Below are positions 12,037 through 20,323 of a DNA stretch of 64,000 nucleotides, in pieces. A model generated the notes under the pieces. The model had not been told where the DNA came from and did no database searches. It worked only from the letters and a program-made list of their open reading frames with translations. The stretch lies in assembly GCF_001467945.1 (NCBI RefSeq), contig NZ_LNYQ01000013.1, positions 2,301,098 through 2,365,097 on the forward strand. The letters are read 5' to 3'. Numbering within the stretch: the first letter of the stretch is position 1; each line of letters begins with the position of its first letter. This stretch comes from Legionella parisiensis. GTDB taxonomy: Bacteria > Pseudomonadota > Gammaproteobacteria > Legionellales > Legionellaceae. The position numbers were made by a program, and so were the translations under genes.

Positions 12037-13277
12037 TTACTCTCCTTGGTAGGATGAAGACCTAAAAGCCCTGTAAGTTGAATTAATGTTTTATGATAAT
12101 CTGCATGTGCCTGTTGATAGTGTCGTTCTTCTTCATACAAAGCATTTAAGGCCGTGGATAATTCAATGTAGGTATAGCGTCCCATTTGATAGCCATCTTG
12201 AGCGAGTTTTATTGATTTACGAGCAAGGGGTAACAAAGTACTGGTTACTAATTCTGCTTCATAATGATTTTGTTGGGCTTGTAAAAATACAGTATATGCT
12301 ATTTGACGTATATCGAGCTTTGTTCCCTGATATTCACGCGCAGTTTGCGTGAATTGCGCTTCCGCTGTCATGATTTTCCCCTGATTGCGATCAAAAACAG
12401 GAACTTGTGCATAAGCCGACATCACCGCAGCATTGCTTCCATCATCAGAAAAATGACGAGCGCCCAATTGAATGTTTAAATCGGGCCAAACGGATTTTTT
12501 AACTGCTGTAATGGTTGCTCGTTTGGCTTTTAGTTTCTGTTGCATTTGTATCAATTGCGGGCTTTGAGGTAATTTTTTTAAAAGCACTGACCAATTTAAT
12601 GTAACATCAGGTAGCCCTTTATCTACTAATGGTTGATCCACCTTTAACCCGACACCTAATAAACGAGCCAATTTAGCACGTTGTGACAGTGCATCACGTG
12701 CCGCTTTTTTTTCTTGAATGCGCGATTCACCCAATCGAATTTGAGCTAAACGTAAATCCAATTCAGCTCCCGCACCTGCTTTAACACGCCGCTCAATTGC
12801 TTTAACGATACTCTCATTGAGTGAAATAAGCTTTTTAGTTACTTGGTGCCATTGTCCGGCATACAATGCATCAACATATGCGCCACCAACAGCCATATAA
12901 ATCGCTGCTTTTTGGACTTGAATTTGTGCCAATGAGGCTAAATAATCTGCATAGCTGGCTTTTTTCAAATAAGATAAACGATTACCTAAAGGAATAGGCT
13001 GTGTCACTGATGCCGTAGTTTCAGCAGATTCGTAACTGGAATAACTGCCAGATCCGCCAAAATTCTCGGCAGTTAAGGTAAGCTGTGGATTAGGGTAAAG
13101 CCCGCTTTGTACAAAGTACCCACGCATGGCCCGAGCTTTATCTATTTCTGCTTGTAACTCAGGATTGTTTCGATACGCAATGGCCAAAGCATCCTTGAAA
13201 GTAAAAGAGGATGATGCCATAGCTTCATAAGCCATGAGGTTCATCCATGTAATAACTAAATAAAAATAAATACGCAT
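12033..13277 (-). CDS. helC: HelC outer-membrane efflux channel
   Basis: This 414-residue TolC-family protein is the first gene of the helCBA unit. A short signal sequence precedes 'FKDALAIAYRNNPELQAEIDKAR', the usual start of the OEP fold. The repeat halves include 'TASVTQPIPLGNRL', a motif seen in CzcC/CusC channels. It ends with a stop overlapping the helB start. The promoter should lie in the A/T-rich gap to its right, shared with the divergent gene at 13543. It forms the outer-membrane duct for HelAB. Confidence 0.92.
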   Translation of the reverse strand: MRIYFYLVITWMNLMAYEAMASSSFTFKDALAIAYRNNPELQAEIDKARAMRGYFVQSGLYPNPQLTLTAENFGGSGSYSSYESAETTASVTQPIPLGNRLSYLKKASYADYLASLAQIQVQKAAIYMAVGGAYVDALYAGQWHQVTKKLISLNESIVKAIERRVKAGAGAELDLRLAQIRLGESRIQEKKAARDALSQRAKLARLLGVGLKVDQPLVDKGLPDVTLNWSVLLKKLPQSPQLIQMQQKLKAKRATITAVKKSVWPDLNIQLGARHFSDDGSNAAVMSAYAQVPVFDRNQGKIMTAEAQFTQTAREYQGTKLDIRQIAYTVFLQAQQNHYEAELVTSTLLPLARKSIKLAQDGYQMGRYTYIELSTALNALYEEERHYQQAHADYHKTLIQLTGLLGLHPTKESK

Positions 13278-13542
13278 CCCTTAACTTACCCCTAGCTTGC
13301 AAATATACTTTTTTAGTTTAACTTTATTTGGGTGTTTTTACATGTTTAAATTGTAACTTCTCAATAACCTAGAGAATGAAGTTACCAAACAAATATTTAG
13401 GATACCTCTACTTTTATTTAATCCCTGTCTTAAAAAGACAATCATGATATCATTCTATTTACTGATTAAAATAAATAGCATTCAAAATATAACTATAAGA
13501 AATTATTTAAAACCTATTGGTTTTCTTGGAGATGAAAATATT

Positions 13543-14394
13543 GTGAAAAAATTTGCCATCACTCTAATGAGCTTGATATTCATTAACTTATATTATCCTA
13601 CTGCTTTTTCCGAAAAGCCTAATCAGCGCATGATGAAAAATCAAGCAACACATTCTTTGAAATCAAAAAATACCATGCAATTATCTATTCAAAAGATAAT
13701 TGATAAAAAAGACAAGAAACTGGTGTTAATCAAACTCATTGACACAAAAAACAATAAACCAATCACCTTAAACGATCTTATTGAGGCACATACACAAAAG
13801 ATTCATTTGTTGATTATCGATGATAACCTCCTTGACTACAGTCATGTCCATCCAGTCGAAACAACGAAACCAGGCATCTATCAATTTGAATGGCAACCTA
13901 CTCTTAAACGTGCCTCCTATCGAGCATGGGCTGATCTGATACCGACTAATACAAAAACCCAAGAATATGTAGTTGCTGATTTACCTTCCCCAAAAACCAA
14001 AAAGAAATTGGAAAATCATATTCATCGACAACTATTATTTGAAAGTACTGTTGATGGCTACCATTTTAAATTGTCCTTTGATAAAACACCATTGCACGTC
14101 GGTCAAGCAGTCATGGGCAAAATTGATATCACCGATGCAAAGGAAAACCCAGTTCATACCCTAGAACCCATTATGGGTGCTTATGCTCATATCGTTGGTT
14201 TTAATGAGGACTTTAAAACAGTAACTCATGTTCATCCTATGGGCAAGGAACCTACAAATAATACGGAACGAGGAGGACCTGAATTACTATTTCATATAGA
14301 GCCCAACAAAGTAGGATTTATTAAAATGTTTGCCCAAGTACAAATCAATGGGAAAACACTGTTCGTTCCGTTTGGAGTCACAGTAAATTCATAA
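13543..14394 (+). CDS. Periplasmic protein with repeated HVHP motifs, metal-island associated
   Basis: GTG at 13543 was chosen as the start because GGAG lies about 10 nt upstream and a good signal peptide follows (KKFAITLMSLIFINLYYPTA). An ATG-led extension from 13444 would put 33 unlikely residues in front. The mature protein has two similar halves, each with a His pair: 'DYSHVHPVE' and 'VTHVHPMGKEP'. These sit in beta-rich sequence resembling FixH/YtkA-like immunoglobulin folds. The His motifs and the position next to helCBA suggest periplasmic metal binding, which is inferred. The gene is transcribed away from helC. Confidence 0.65.
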   Translation: MKKFAITLMSLIFINLYYPTAFSEKPNQRMMKNQATHSLKSKNTMQLSIQKIIDKKDKKLVLIKLIDTKNNKPITLNDLIEAHTQKIHLLIIDDNLLDYSHVHPVETTKPGIYQFEWQPTLKRASYRAWADLIPTNTKTQEYVVADLPSPKTKKKLENHIHRQLLFESTVDGYHFKLSFDKTPLHVGQAVMGKIDITDAKENPVHTLEPIMGAYAHIVGFNEDFKTVTHVHPMGKEPTNNTERGGPELLFHIEPNKVGFIKMFAQVQINGKTLFVPFGVTVNS

Positions 14395-14443
14395 AGATCT
14401 TTGATGGATTGTGAATTCACAGGGGTTAGGCCTAGCATAATGA

Positions 14444-14590
14444 TTTATCCTGTTTGCCATTCGTCTGTATGAACGCTACGGTTTGATTGAGACACCACAA
14501 CGAGCCCCGAATGGCTATCGCCAATATCTAGAAGACGTCGTTGATTGCCTTCAACTTTGCCAAACTCAGATTGCATTAAAAGCGATCTTA
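14444..14590 (+). pseudogene. Fragment of a MerR-family metal regulator
   Basis: The frame reads 'IRLYERYGLIETPQRAPNGY', the second half of a MerR winged-helix domain where the family usually shows a 'RFYERxGL..P.R...GYR.Y' pattern. Stops and the lack of the first helix-turn-helix show that the 5' end is missing. The 3' effector region is lost into the convergent repressor gene. It is probably the leftover regulator of the adjacent metal genes. The loss suggests a recombination edge between the metal cargo and the lvr block. Confidence 0.6.
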
Positions 14591-14842
14591 ATATTCAAAT
14601 ATAACATGATCCATCCACTCTCCATGTGGGTCATTAGAAATACCAAGCAACCAAGAAGCAGCAACAACCAACTCTTTGGATAGAACTAAAGCCTCTTCAG
14701 GTCCTGGGCTTCTCGTACCCTGCTCCCAATTCCCAATCCTGGCAGCGCCAAATCCTGTTCTCTCTGCCAATATCTTAATCGTCAACCCATTCGCTTTTCT
14801 AGCCTGCGTAATCCTACTGCCTATAATTTTTTTCATGTTCAT
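14588..14842 (-). CDS. lvrR: LvrR-like Cro/CI (XRE) repressor
   Basis: This 84-residue protein is almost entirely a lambda-repressor-type helix-turn-helix: 'ITQARKANGLTIKILAERTG', then 'ARIGNWEQGTRSPGPEEALV'. It has a short tail (SWLLGISNDPHGEW). It is divergent from lvrA, the arrangement of the lvrRABC block of Legionella ICEs, where the repressor is thought to hold the element quiet. It probably binds the palindromes between the two genes. There is no protease or ligand domain, so induction would need an outside signal or antirepressor. Confidence 0.85.
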   Translation of the reverse strand: MNMKKIIGSRITQARKANGLTIKILAERTGFGAARIGNWEQGTRSPGPEEALVLSKELVVAASWLLGISNDPHGEWMDHVIFEY

Positions 14843-14851
14843 TTAGGTTCA

Positions 14852-14990
14852 TTTGATATCAAACGGAAATAGCCCATTGACACTAAAAAGTGCTTATTTA
14901 CAATGGGTTATCAACAACACGTTTCGTGTTATTGATTGATACTAAATGAAATTATTTGATATTGCAAACACTGAATTTGGAACAGTGTTT
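14852..14990. promoter_or_regulatory. Palindrome-rich operator/promoter region between lvrR and lvrA
   Basis: Several inverted repeats lie in the 156-nt divergent gap. TTTGATATCAAA is at 14852-14863. CCCATTG/CAATGGG is at 14873-14879 and 14901-14907, with CACT/AGTG inside it. AACACG-TTT-CGTGTT is at 14916-14930. AAACACTG-9 nt-CAGTGTTT is at 14966-14990, ending 8 nt before the lvrA start. The first and third are typical repressor half-site pairs. The last could also fold in the mRNA and limit lvrA translation. Binding by LvrR is inferred from position. Confidence 0.6.
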
Positions 14991-14998
14991 TTAGATGG

Positions 14999-15910
14999 AT
15001 GAATAAGAAAATGGGATTTTTGTTTGTTACTACTAACGAATTATCCGCACTGATGGGATTGCCTTATATCCAGCAATCGACCTACTTGCTGGGGATTCGA
15101 CCTTATATGGATAGGGAAACCTTTCTGGTTGGGGTTAAACGAAAAATCAGTTATCAGCAACTCGCTGAGGCTTTATATATTGAGCCTCATCAAGGCTTTC
15201 AACAATCCGGTAGTCCTAGTCGTCAACAATTGCGAAGAATCATCTATGCGCTGGAGAGAGCTGGTTTAATCAAGATTGAGTCCATAGGCATGAACCTGAT
15301 TGTAAAATGCCTTTTAGTTGATACGGATATTTCTGTCCAAAATAAACCCGACACAAACCCGACACAGCAACCCGACACAAACCAGAACATAAAAAAGAAT
15401 TACAAATCATCAAGTTACGATGATTTTTCTAAAAAATCCAACACAGTTGAAAACACAAAACCCGACACACCTCATAACTCAGAAAATTTGTGTGTGTATG
15501 TGCGCGCCCAATTTGAAAAATTTTGGGAACTTTATCCACAGAAGCAGGATGAGACCAGGGCATTCCAGGAGTTTTATAAACTCAAGCCCGATGAAACTCA
15601 ATTTAGGCAGATGATAGATGCTCTGCAAGCGCAAATTGAAAACCGTTTAGACATGGAGCTCTGTGGCGAGTGGGTTCCTAAATGGAAGTTTCCAGCCAAT
15701 TGGCTAGCCCAACAATGCTGGAATGATGAACTTTTACCCGTAAGAAAACAGGAGCAAGGCCATGCAAACACTCAAACAAGTTATAGAAAAAAATCAGCCG
15801 CAGATATTCTCGCTGAATCCTGCAAAGAATCCAGCTTCAGCATCAACTTTGAAGACGAACCCCAAACAGGAAACAACGTCCTCAACTTCAGTTCAACAAG
15901 AAACGTATGA
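14999..15910 (+). CDS. lvrA: LvrA, ICE regulatory/replication-like protein
   Basis: This 303-residue protein is the first gene of the lvrABC unit. The N-terminal 110 residues look like a winged-helix region ('ISYQQLAEALYIEP', 'SRQQLRRIIYALERAGLIKI'). A low-complexity linker of N, T, P, D and Q repeats (about 115-150) follows. The C-terminal part, 'FEKFWELYPQKQDETRAFQEF', resembles segments of phage/plasmid replication-initiation and DnaT-like proteins. The start ATG has only a weak site (AGATGG) and lies just after an inverted repeat. It overlaps lvrB by 149 nt. The role in transfer control is known only by association. Confidence 0.8.
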   Translation: MNKKMGFLFVTTNELSALMGLPYIQQSTYLLGIRPYMDRETFLVGVKRKISYQQLAEALYIEPHQGFQQSGSPSRQQLRRIIYALERAGLIKIESIGMNLIVKCLLVDTDISVQNKPDTNPTQQPDTNQNIKKNYKSSSYDDFSKKSNTVENTKPDTPHNSENLCVYVRAQFEKFWELYPQKQDETRAFQEFYKLKPDETQFRQMIDALQAQIENRLDMELCGEWVPKWKFPANWLAQQCWNDELLPVRKQEQGHANTQTSYRKKSAADILAESCKESSFSINFEDEPQTGNNVLNFSSTRNV

Positions 15911-16280
15911 CAAACGGGTAGATACTTTGTTCTTAAGATTTAATGCCATTTATGGTGCCTTATGGCTTTCTGCCTATAACAATGAAAAAGCCCTTGAAGC
16001 TGCCAAGCTGGAATGGTCTGACAGCATCAAAGAATTTGATAGCCAGGTCTTAACCTTTGCAGTGGAAAAAATCAAAAGAACGCAACAACGCCCTCCCGTT
16101 ATCCCTGTCTTTGTAGAACTTTGCATCAGCATTCAAAAAAGTATTAAGGCAAGAGAAGAATCTCTGCGGGCTAAACCCGAAAACTATAAAAGAACCGATC
16201 CACAAATCGTTAAATCCCACATCAAAGAGATGATGGAAAAGCTAACCAGTCCCTCAGTTAAGGAGAAAAAATCATGCTGA
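15762..16280 (+). CDS. lvrB: LvrB, ICE regulatory-block protein
   Basis: This 172-residue protein starts inside lvrA in another frame. ATG 15762 has a strong AGGAG at proper spacing, and the long overlap (149 nt) is supported by the conserved-looking second half. Residues 1-50 are low-complexity (Q, N, T, S). Residues 51-150 are helical ('VDTLFLRFNAIYGALWLSAY', 'ALEAAKLEW', 'RPPVIPVFVELC') and recall the P-like helicase-loading proteins of phages. The 3' end overlaps lvrC by 7 nt. A function with LvrA is inferred from this order; no enzymatic motif is visible. Confidence 0.8.
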   Translation: MQTLKQVIEKNQPQIFSLNPAKNPASASTLKTNPKQETTSSTSVQQETYDKRVDTLFLRFNAIYGALWLSAYNNEKALEAAKLEWSDSIKEFDSQVLTFAVEKIKRTQQRPPVIPVFVELCISIQKSIKAREESLRAKPENYKRTDPQIVKSHIKEMMEKLTSPSVKEKKSC

Positions 16281-16474
16281 TCCTAGACCGCAAAATTGGT
16301 GAAGAAATATTCATCAATAAAGGCAAAATCAAAATCACTGTTCTTTATGAAAAAAATGGCCTGATAGGAATTGGTGTCAGAGCACCCAGCGAAATCGATA
16401 TCGATCGCAAAGAAGTCTTTATCCGCAAATACATTCAAAAATTAGACCAAGAAAACAAGCCAAATCAAGAATAG
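16274..16474 (+). CDS. lvrC: LvrC/CsrT, CsrA-family RNA-binding regulator
   Basis: This 66-residue CsrA paralogue begins with the family opening 'MLILDRKIGEEIFI' and continues 'GIGVRAPSEIDIDRKEVF'. The RNA-contacting residues L4 and R6 and the later 'R(A/V)P' strand are kept. A strong AAGGAG lies upstream. ICE-borne CsrA paralogues of this kind (csrT) sit upstream of conjugation genes and are thought to act on ICE or host mRNAs. The gene is only 8 nt from the first T4SS gene, so it should be co-transcribed with it. Confidence 0.93.
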   Translation: MLILDRKIGEEIFINKGKIKITVLYEKNGLIGIGVRAPSEIDIDRKEVFIRKYIQKLDQENKPNQE

Positions 16475-16482
16475 GAGTAGTT

Positions 16483-16896
16483 ATGTTGAGAACAACCATT
16501 ATTGGCCTTTTAGCCCTAAGCAGCATGCAAATACAAGCTGCTAATATCACCCAGGTTGGACGTTATGCTACCGTGAATAATCAACCCCTGGCAGCACAGA
16601 TAAATCCGCTTAAAACAGTCCAGCAGATTCATTTCCCAAGCTCAGTTCAAACGATAGGTGAAGCGGTTGAATATTGGCTTCGTTATTCAGGCTACCATCT
16701 TGTTCCCCAAGATAAGCAAAGCGGAAGCCTTAAACAAATCATCCAACAACCCCTACCCCAAGTCACTAGAAACCTCGGTCCTTTAACCATAGCGGACGGA
16801 CTGACCGTATTGGTTGGGAAAACCCTGTTTAGCCTCAAGCAGGATGACCTCTTAAGAGAAATCAATTTCAGTCTTAATGCAAGGAGAGCACAATGA
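16483..16896 (+). CDS. PilL-like ICE conjugation protein
   Basis: This 137-residue exported protein has signal peptide MLRTTIIGLLALSSMQIQA. The region 'IGEAVEYWLRYSGYHLVPQD' and 'LTIADGLTVLVGKTLFSL' is a secretin-N/TcpQ-like motif seen in the PilL N-terminal family of integrating conjugative elements (TIGR03748, from memory). It probably acts in the periplasm at the outer-membrane end of the T4SS. It is the first structural gene after lvrC and overlaps the next gene by 4 nt. Confidence 0.8.
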   Translation: MLRTTIIGLLALSSMQIQAANITQVGRYATVNNQPLAAQINPLKTVQQIHFPSSVQTIGEAVEYWLRYSGYHLVPQDKQSGSLKQIIQQPLPQVTRNLGPLTIADGLTVLVGKTLFSLKQDDLLREINFSLNARRAQ

Positions 16897-17480
16897 AGAA
16901 ATTTCTGGATGCCAAATGGCTTGGCCTGGTTGTTTTAAATATTCTGGTGATTGTGTTTGTGTGTGTAAAACACCAATCTTCATCCATCAATAATAACAAT
17001 CTGAATGGTCTGGAACAAAAACTTATAACCATTCAATCGCAATTAAATAAACCTACCCAACAACCCGATCTTTCTCCTATTACTGACAATATCAAACAGC
17101 TTGGGGATTTCATCCAACAAATGCAAAACAAAGACGACCATCAATTGGGTGATATTTTTTCAACCGAACAAGCTGCTATTAAAAACCAACTCGATGGCAT
17201 TAAAGAATTGCTGAAACATTTAGATAGCCAAAAGCAGCCTATTAAAATGCTGCCAGCAAGCGAACTTCCTTTTAGAGTTTTAAGCATAGACAGCGTACAG
17301 GAAGTTTCAGTCGCATCGGTTGCTTACGATTATAAAACCCAAGCCCTAGGGAAAGGGGATTCCCTAGCCGGATGGAAAATCCTAGATATCAATTTTGCCA
17401 AGCAAACTATCGAATTTGAGAATGCAGATCAAGCCCATGCCCTGATCCATTTGACTCAACAAGAGGTGGGCAATGAATAA
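16893..17480 (+). CDS. ICE membrane-anchored coiled-coil protein
   Basis: This 195-residue protein has one N-terminal membrane helix (GLVVLNILVIVFVCVKH). A Q/N-rich helical stretch follows (about 40-115, likely coiled coil), then a beta-rich C-terminal domain around 'FRVLSIDSVQEVSVASVAY' and 'LAGWKILDINFAKQTIEFEN'. The C-terminal part resembles the short periplasmic domains of PilP/GspC-type proteins ('G..L.GW.I..I....V'). It is coupled to its neighbours by 4-nt and 8-nt overlaps. It is probably an inner-membrane to periplasm connector of the conjugation machine. I do not know a specific name. Confidence 0.65.
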   Translation: MKKFLDAKWLGLVVLNILVIVFVCVKHQSSSINNNNLNGLEQKLITIQSQLNKPTQQPDLSPITDNIKQLGDFIQQMQNKDDHQLGDIFSTEQAAIKNQLDGIKELLKHLDSQKQPIKMLPASELPFRVLSIDSVQEVSVASVAYDYKTQALGKGDSLAGWKILDINFAKQTIEFENADQAHALIHLTQQEVGNE

Positions 17481-18294
17481 ATTGTCTGCCATCGCTCTAA
17501 GCCTGTTATTAGGCCAGCAGGCCATCGCTGGTTTGTATATCCCTGGCATTGCCACCCCACCCATGCAGCAAGCCGACAATGCCTTGGCAAAAGCGGGTCT
17601 TGGTGAATTTCATGATGAAGTAATTGAGGAAAAGGATTTTCAACTGAATGATACTCAAAAACAAGAAGCCAAAGTTTGGGGATTAAGTGAAACAGAAGAA
17701 AAACGTTATCTGCAATTAATGCAAAGTAGAAGCAGTATTTACTACAAAGATCTGCGTATGACCCCTGTTGATATTCTTGGACTTAATGCAAGAAATGATA
17801 CTGAACGTGCGCATTTCGCCGAACTTGCTGCCCTTCAAGAAGCGCAAAAGGTCGCGCAAAACATAGCTTGGAATAATGCTTTTTATAAGGCCTATAACGA
17901 ACTATTTAAAGACGTACCCGTGGTTGGCGATTTTGATCCCTCCCCTTACTCACCTTATGCTCATCAGCCTATTCAATTAAAAGCAGGTGAAACACTCTAC
18001 TTATTTGTAAGACCTGACGATGCTGTTACCACCATTGTATTGCAACTGATTGACGCGATTAACCGCACTCCCAATACAAAATTTAACCTGCTGTTTCTGG
18101 ATATGGACAATAACGCCATACAACTGTGGGCGAATCGACATCAGATCCCCATTCAATTAGTGACCAGTCAGCAAATCACGCTAACCCCTGGCAACCAACA
18201 ATTTGAAGGCTTATCGCTCACCAAGAAACAAACCCCATTACTGCTAATAGCCAACGGTAAAAACTCCCAAGTCGTCGATTTAGGGAGATTTTAA
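17473..18294 (+). CDS. ICE conjugation protein, PFL_4693-like (TIGR03759)
   Basis: This 273-residue exported protein has signal peptide MNKLSAIALSLLLGQQAIA. The segment 'AKVWGLSETEEKRYLQLMQS' followed by 'DLRMTPVDILGLNARNDTER' and 'HFAELAALQEAQKVAQNIAW' is the signature of the TIGR03759 family of integrating conjugative elements. The C-terminal half has a thioredoxin-like pattern ('TLYLFVRPDD', 'NLLFLDMDNNAIQLWA'). It acts in the periplasm. The stop overlaps the next start by one base. Confidence 0.8.
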   Translation: MNKLSAIALSLLLGQQAIAGLYIPGIATPPMQQADNALAKAGLGEFHDEVIEEKDFQLNDTQKQEAKVWGLSETEEKRYLQLMQSRSSIYYKDLRMTPVDILGLNARNDTERAHFAELAALQEAQKVAQNIAWNNAFYKAYNELFKDVPVVGDFDPSPYSPYAHQPIQLKAGETLYLFVRPDDAVTTIVLQLIDAINRTPNTKFNLLFLDMDNNAIQLWANRHQIPIQLVTSQQITLTPGNQQFEGLSLTKKQTPLLLIANGKNSQVVDLGRF

Positions 18295-18725
18295 TGATTA
18301 GGATTCTGCTCTTACTGTTGGTCGCGTTGAATGTTCATAGCATGAATGTCATTCCTTTAACACTGTCACAAAGTGATACGTCATTAAAATTAAATCTGTC
18401 TAGCCCAATAGGCGTCCCAGCCAAAAGCAAAGCCACCGCAGGCAAAGTCAGCCGCAAAACATTGGATACCACTTTATTAAACATGCCTTTGTTTGTCATA
18501 GGTGCGGATAAAGCATCGATTCAATGGTTAGAGCAGCATCAAGAAGAATTAAAATCCATGCAAGCCACAGGATTCATTACCAACGTCAATGACTTTGAAA
18601 CCATTGTCGCTTTGCAAGAAAAATTCAAATTACCATTACTGCCTGTCAATGTTGATCCATTGCTTGCATACCTTCACGAACAACATTACCCCTTAATCAT
18701 TGCTGAGGGGGCTGTATGGCAGTAA
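18294..18725 (+). CDS. ICE conjugation protein, PFL_4695-like
   Basis: This 143-residue exported protein has signal peptide MIRILLLLLVALNVHS. The C-terminal motif 'EKFKLPLLPVNVDPLLAYL' and 'YPLIIAEGAVWQ' match my memory of the TIGR03765 family, which is found between the 4693-like and membrane components in GI-T4SS clusters. It overlaps the next gene by 10 nt. No enzyme motif is visible; a periplasmic scaffold role is inferred. Confidence 0.72.
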   Translation: MIRILLLLLVALNVHSMNVIPLTLSQSDTSLKLNLSSPIGVPAKSKATAGKVSRKTLDTTLLNMPLFVIGADKASIQWLEQHQEELKSMQATGFITNVNDFETIVALQEKFKLPLLPVNVDPLLAYLHEQHYPLIIAEGAVWQ

Positions 18726-19348
18726 AACAATATTCAAGACAACTGACCATGCAATTAACCATAGTGCTATTCTTAGGTTGGTTAGCAATTATTATCTGGG
18801 TATTGAGCCAATGGATGCTGCATGGCTACGCCCTCGCTTTTGAACAAGTGAATATCCTTGTAAACACTCAAAGAGAGGCCATTACTCCTGTTTATCAAGG
18901 CTCCCTTCTGGCAGTCCTTCCTTTAAATGCCAAACCGGATTGGGCATTAGTCATTCCCTATTTAAACAAATTGGCCATCAATGATCTTGTCAAGGACTTA
19001 ATCGAAAAATCACAACAATTCTTGCAGATCCTTTTATTAAGCAGCCAATGCCTTTTAATCAAACTCATTATCCTATTCGCTGCCTTGCCCTTATTTGCTT
19101 TAACCATGATTGCAGGTCTGGTTGACGGTCTAAATCAAAGAGCGATACGCACTGCTTGTTTAGGTCGTGAATCCTCTTACGTGTTCCACAGGCTGAATCA
19201 CTTTTTAAAAAAGGGACTTGTGATTTTACTCATGCTGTGGCTTGCCCTACCCGTCAGCATCACCCCTGCTTATGTCTTTGTACCTGTCAGTTTATTGATG
19301 GGATTAATGGTTGCCATGACGGCCAGCCGCTTTAAGAAATACTTATAG
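18716..19348 (+). CDS. ICE inner-membrane protein, PFL_4697-like
   Basis: This 210-residue integral membrane protein has four predicted helices: about 15-40, 112-138, 163-180 and 183-200. The motif 'LFALTMIAGLVDGLNQRAIR' followed by 'GRESSYVFHRLNHFLKKG' is characteristic of the TIGR03747 family of conjugative elements, where the basic segment follows helix 2. It is translationally coupled to the gene before it. In many related clusters traD precedes this gene, but here traD has been placed at the far end. Confidence 0.78.
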   Translation: MAVKQYSRQLTMQLTIVLFLGWLAIIIWVLSQWMLHGYALAFEQVNILVNTQREAITPVYQGSLLAVLPLNAKPDWALVIPYLNKLAINDLVKDLIEKSQQFLQILLLSSQCLLIKLIILFAALPLFALTMIAGLVDGLNQRAIRTACLGRESSYVFHRLNHFLKKGLVILLMLWLALPVSITPAYVFVPVSLLMGLMVAMTASRFKKYL

Positions 19349-19357
19349 GGAGAAACC

Positions 19358-19684
19358 ATGAAACGAATATTATGCCTGATCTTAATGATAATAAGCCTGC
19401 AATGCTCAGCGAATAACCCTGATTTAAATGAAACGCTGGTACGGATTATTAATCAGATTAACGCCATCATGCCTTTGCTTGATGAAGCGCAAACACAAAT
19501 AACACCTAACGCTCGTATCCAATTGCAAATAGAGGGATTTGAAGATCTGCAAGGACAACATCACGCAGGATTGAGAGAGGATTTGCTAAACATCCGCAAC
19601 GGTCTGATTGACTATATCAACCAGCCCATCATTGCCCCTCGAAAAATTAAACCATTAGAAATGGATTTTGTGAGGAAACCCTAA
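19358..19684 (+). CDS. ICE protein, RAQPRD family
   Basis: This 108-residue secreted protein has signal peptide MKRILCLILMIISLQCSA. The mature part is helical, with 'LVRIINQINAIMPLLDEAQ' and 'LREDLLNIRNGLIDYINQP', matching the RAQPRD-type small proteins of conjugative elements (TIGR01690). A GGGAGAAACC site precedes the ATG. The gene shares its last base region with the next start. It is likely a periplasmic assembly factor of the pilus; its mechanism is not known. Confidence 0.75.
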   Translation: MKRILCLILMIISLQCSANNPDLNETLVRIINQINAIMPLLDEAQTQITPNARIQLQIEGFEDLQGQHHAGLREDLLNIRNGLIDYINQPIIAPRKIKPLEMDFVRKP

Positions 19685-19950
19685 TGAGTAAAGACGAAAT
19701 AGCGAGAATGTTTGCTTCAACATTCAAACAAGCCAGCAACAACACCTCAGCCCAAGTCTTTTCCAGCAGTATCCGTTTTATTGCCATAAGCCTGGTGATT
19801 TTAGCGGTGATGTGGTGCGTCAACCACATGATGGGAACCGAGGAAAAACAGCAACAAGGATACTTACTGAACTTCGGCTCTCGAATGGTCAGGCTTGTCA
19901 TTGGCCTGATGATTTTCATTTTAGTGTTATTCGTTAAGGAGACAACATGA
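19684..19950 (+). CDS. ICE small membrane protein, PFL_4701-like
   Basis: This 88-residue protein has two hydrophobic helices (about 31-50 and 65-84). The N-terminal amphipathic start 'MFASTFKQASNNTSAQVF' is typical of the TIGR03758 family. It is coupled to both neighbours by overlaps of 1 and 4 nt. Its size and topology resemble VirB3-like pilus-assembly partners, but this comparison is inference. A minus-strand reading of the same bases is a shadow. Confidence 0.75.
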   Translation: MSKDEIARMFASTFKQASNNTSAQVFSSSIRFIAISLVILAVMWCVNHMMGTEEKQQQGYLLNFGSRMVRLVIGLMIFILVLFVKETT

Positions 19951-20312
19951 AAACAACGCTTCGCACGCTCTACCTGGGAGCTGTCAATCTTTTTTATGCG
20001 CCTGTGTTATTGGCAGATAACTGGTTCCCTAAAATTTCTGATGCGGACAACATCGGTGACGGTTCCAAAAGCATGATGTCGGTAACAGGCAATTACGTCA
20101 AACAAGGTCTTGGCTTATTGCTGTTCATCACCGCAGTCGTGACCTTTATCAAGTTCATTACCACTGTGCAACACGGTATTGAAGAATCCAAAAAGAACGA
20201 AGGTTCCATGGTGGCCTTCGGTACTTTTGCCGTAATGGGAATCACCTATTTAGCCATTAGCATCGCTTCTGGTTACGTGGGTTACACCATGATTACCAAG
20301 TTCAAAATATAG
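19947..20312 (+). CDS. ICE pilin-like membrane protein, PFL_4702-like
   Basis: This 121-residue protein has an N-terminal signal-like helix, then an exported-looking segment (ADNWFPKISDADNIGDG), and two helices at about 52-70 and 92-115. The layout resembles VirB2/TraA-type pilins, with two helices joined by a charged loop (EESKKNEGS). It fits the TIGR03745 family of conjugative elements. It overlaps the gene before it by 4 nt. Candidacy as the pilus subunit comes from topology and from its place between PFL_4701- and PFL_4703-like genes. Confidence 0.75.
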   Translation: MKTTLRTLYLGAVNLFYAPVLLADNWFPKISDADNIGDGSKSMMSVTGNYVKQGLGLLLFITAVVTFIKFITTVQHGIEESKKNEGSMVAFGTFAVMGITYLAISIASGYVGYTMITKFKI

Positions 20313-20323
20313 GAGGTGAATTT

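Noticed and set aside
13444-13542. ATG-led N-terminal extension of the HVHP protein
   Set aside because: It would place 33 residues before a good signal peptide, and the GTG at 13543 has a fitting ribosome site.
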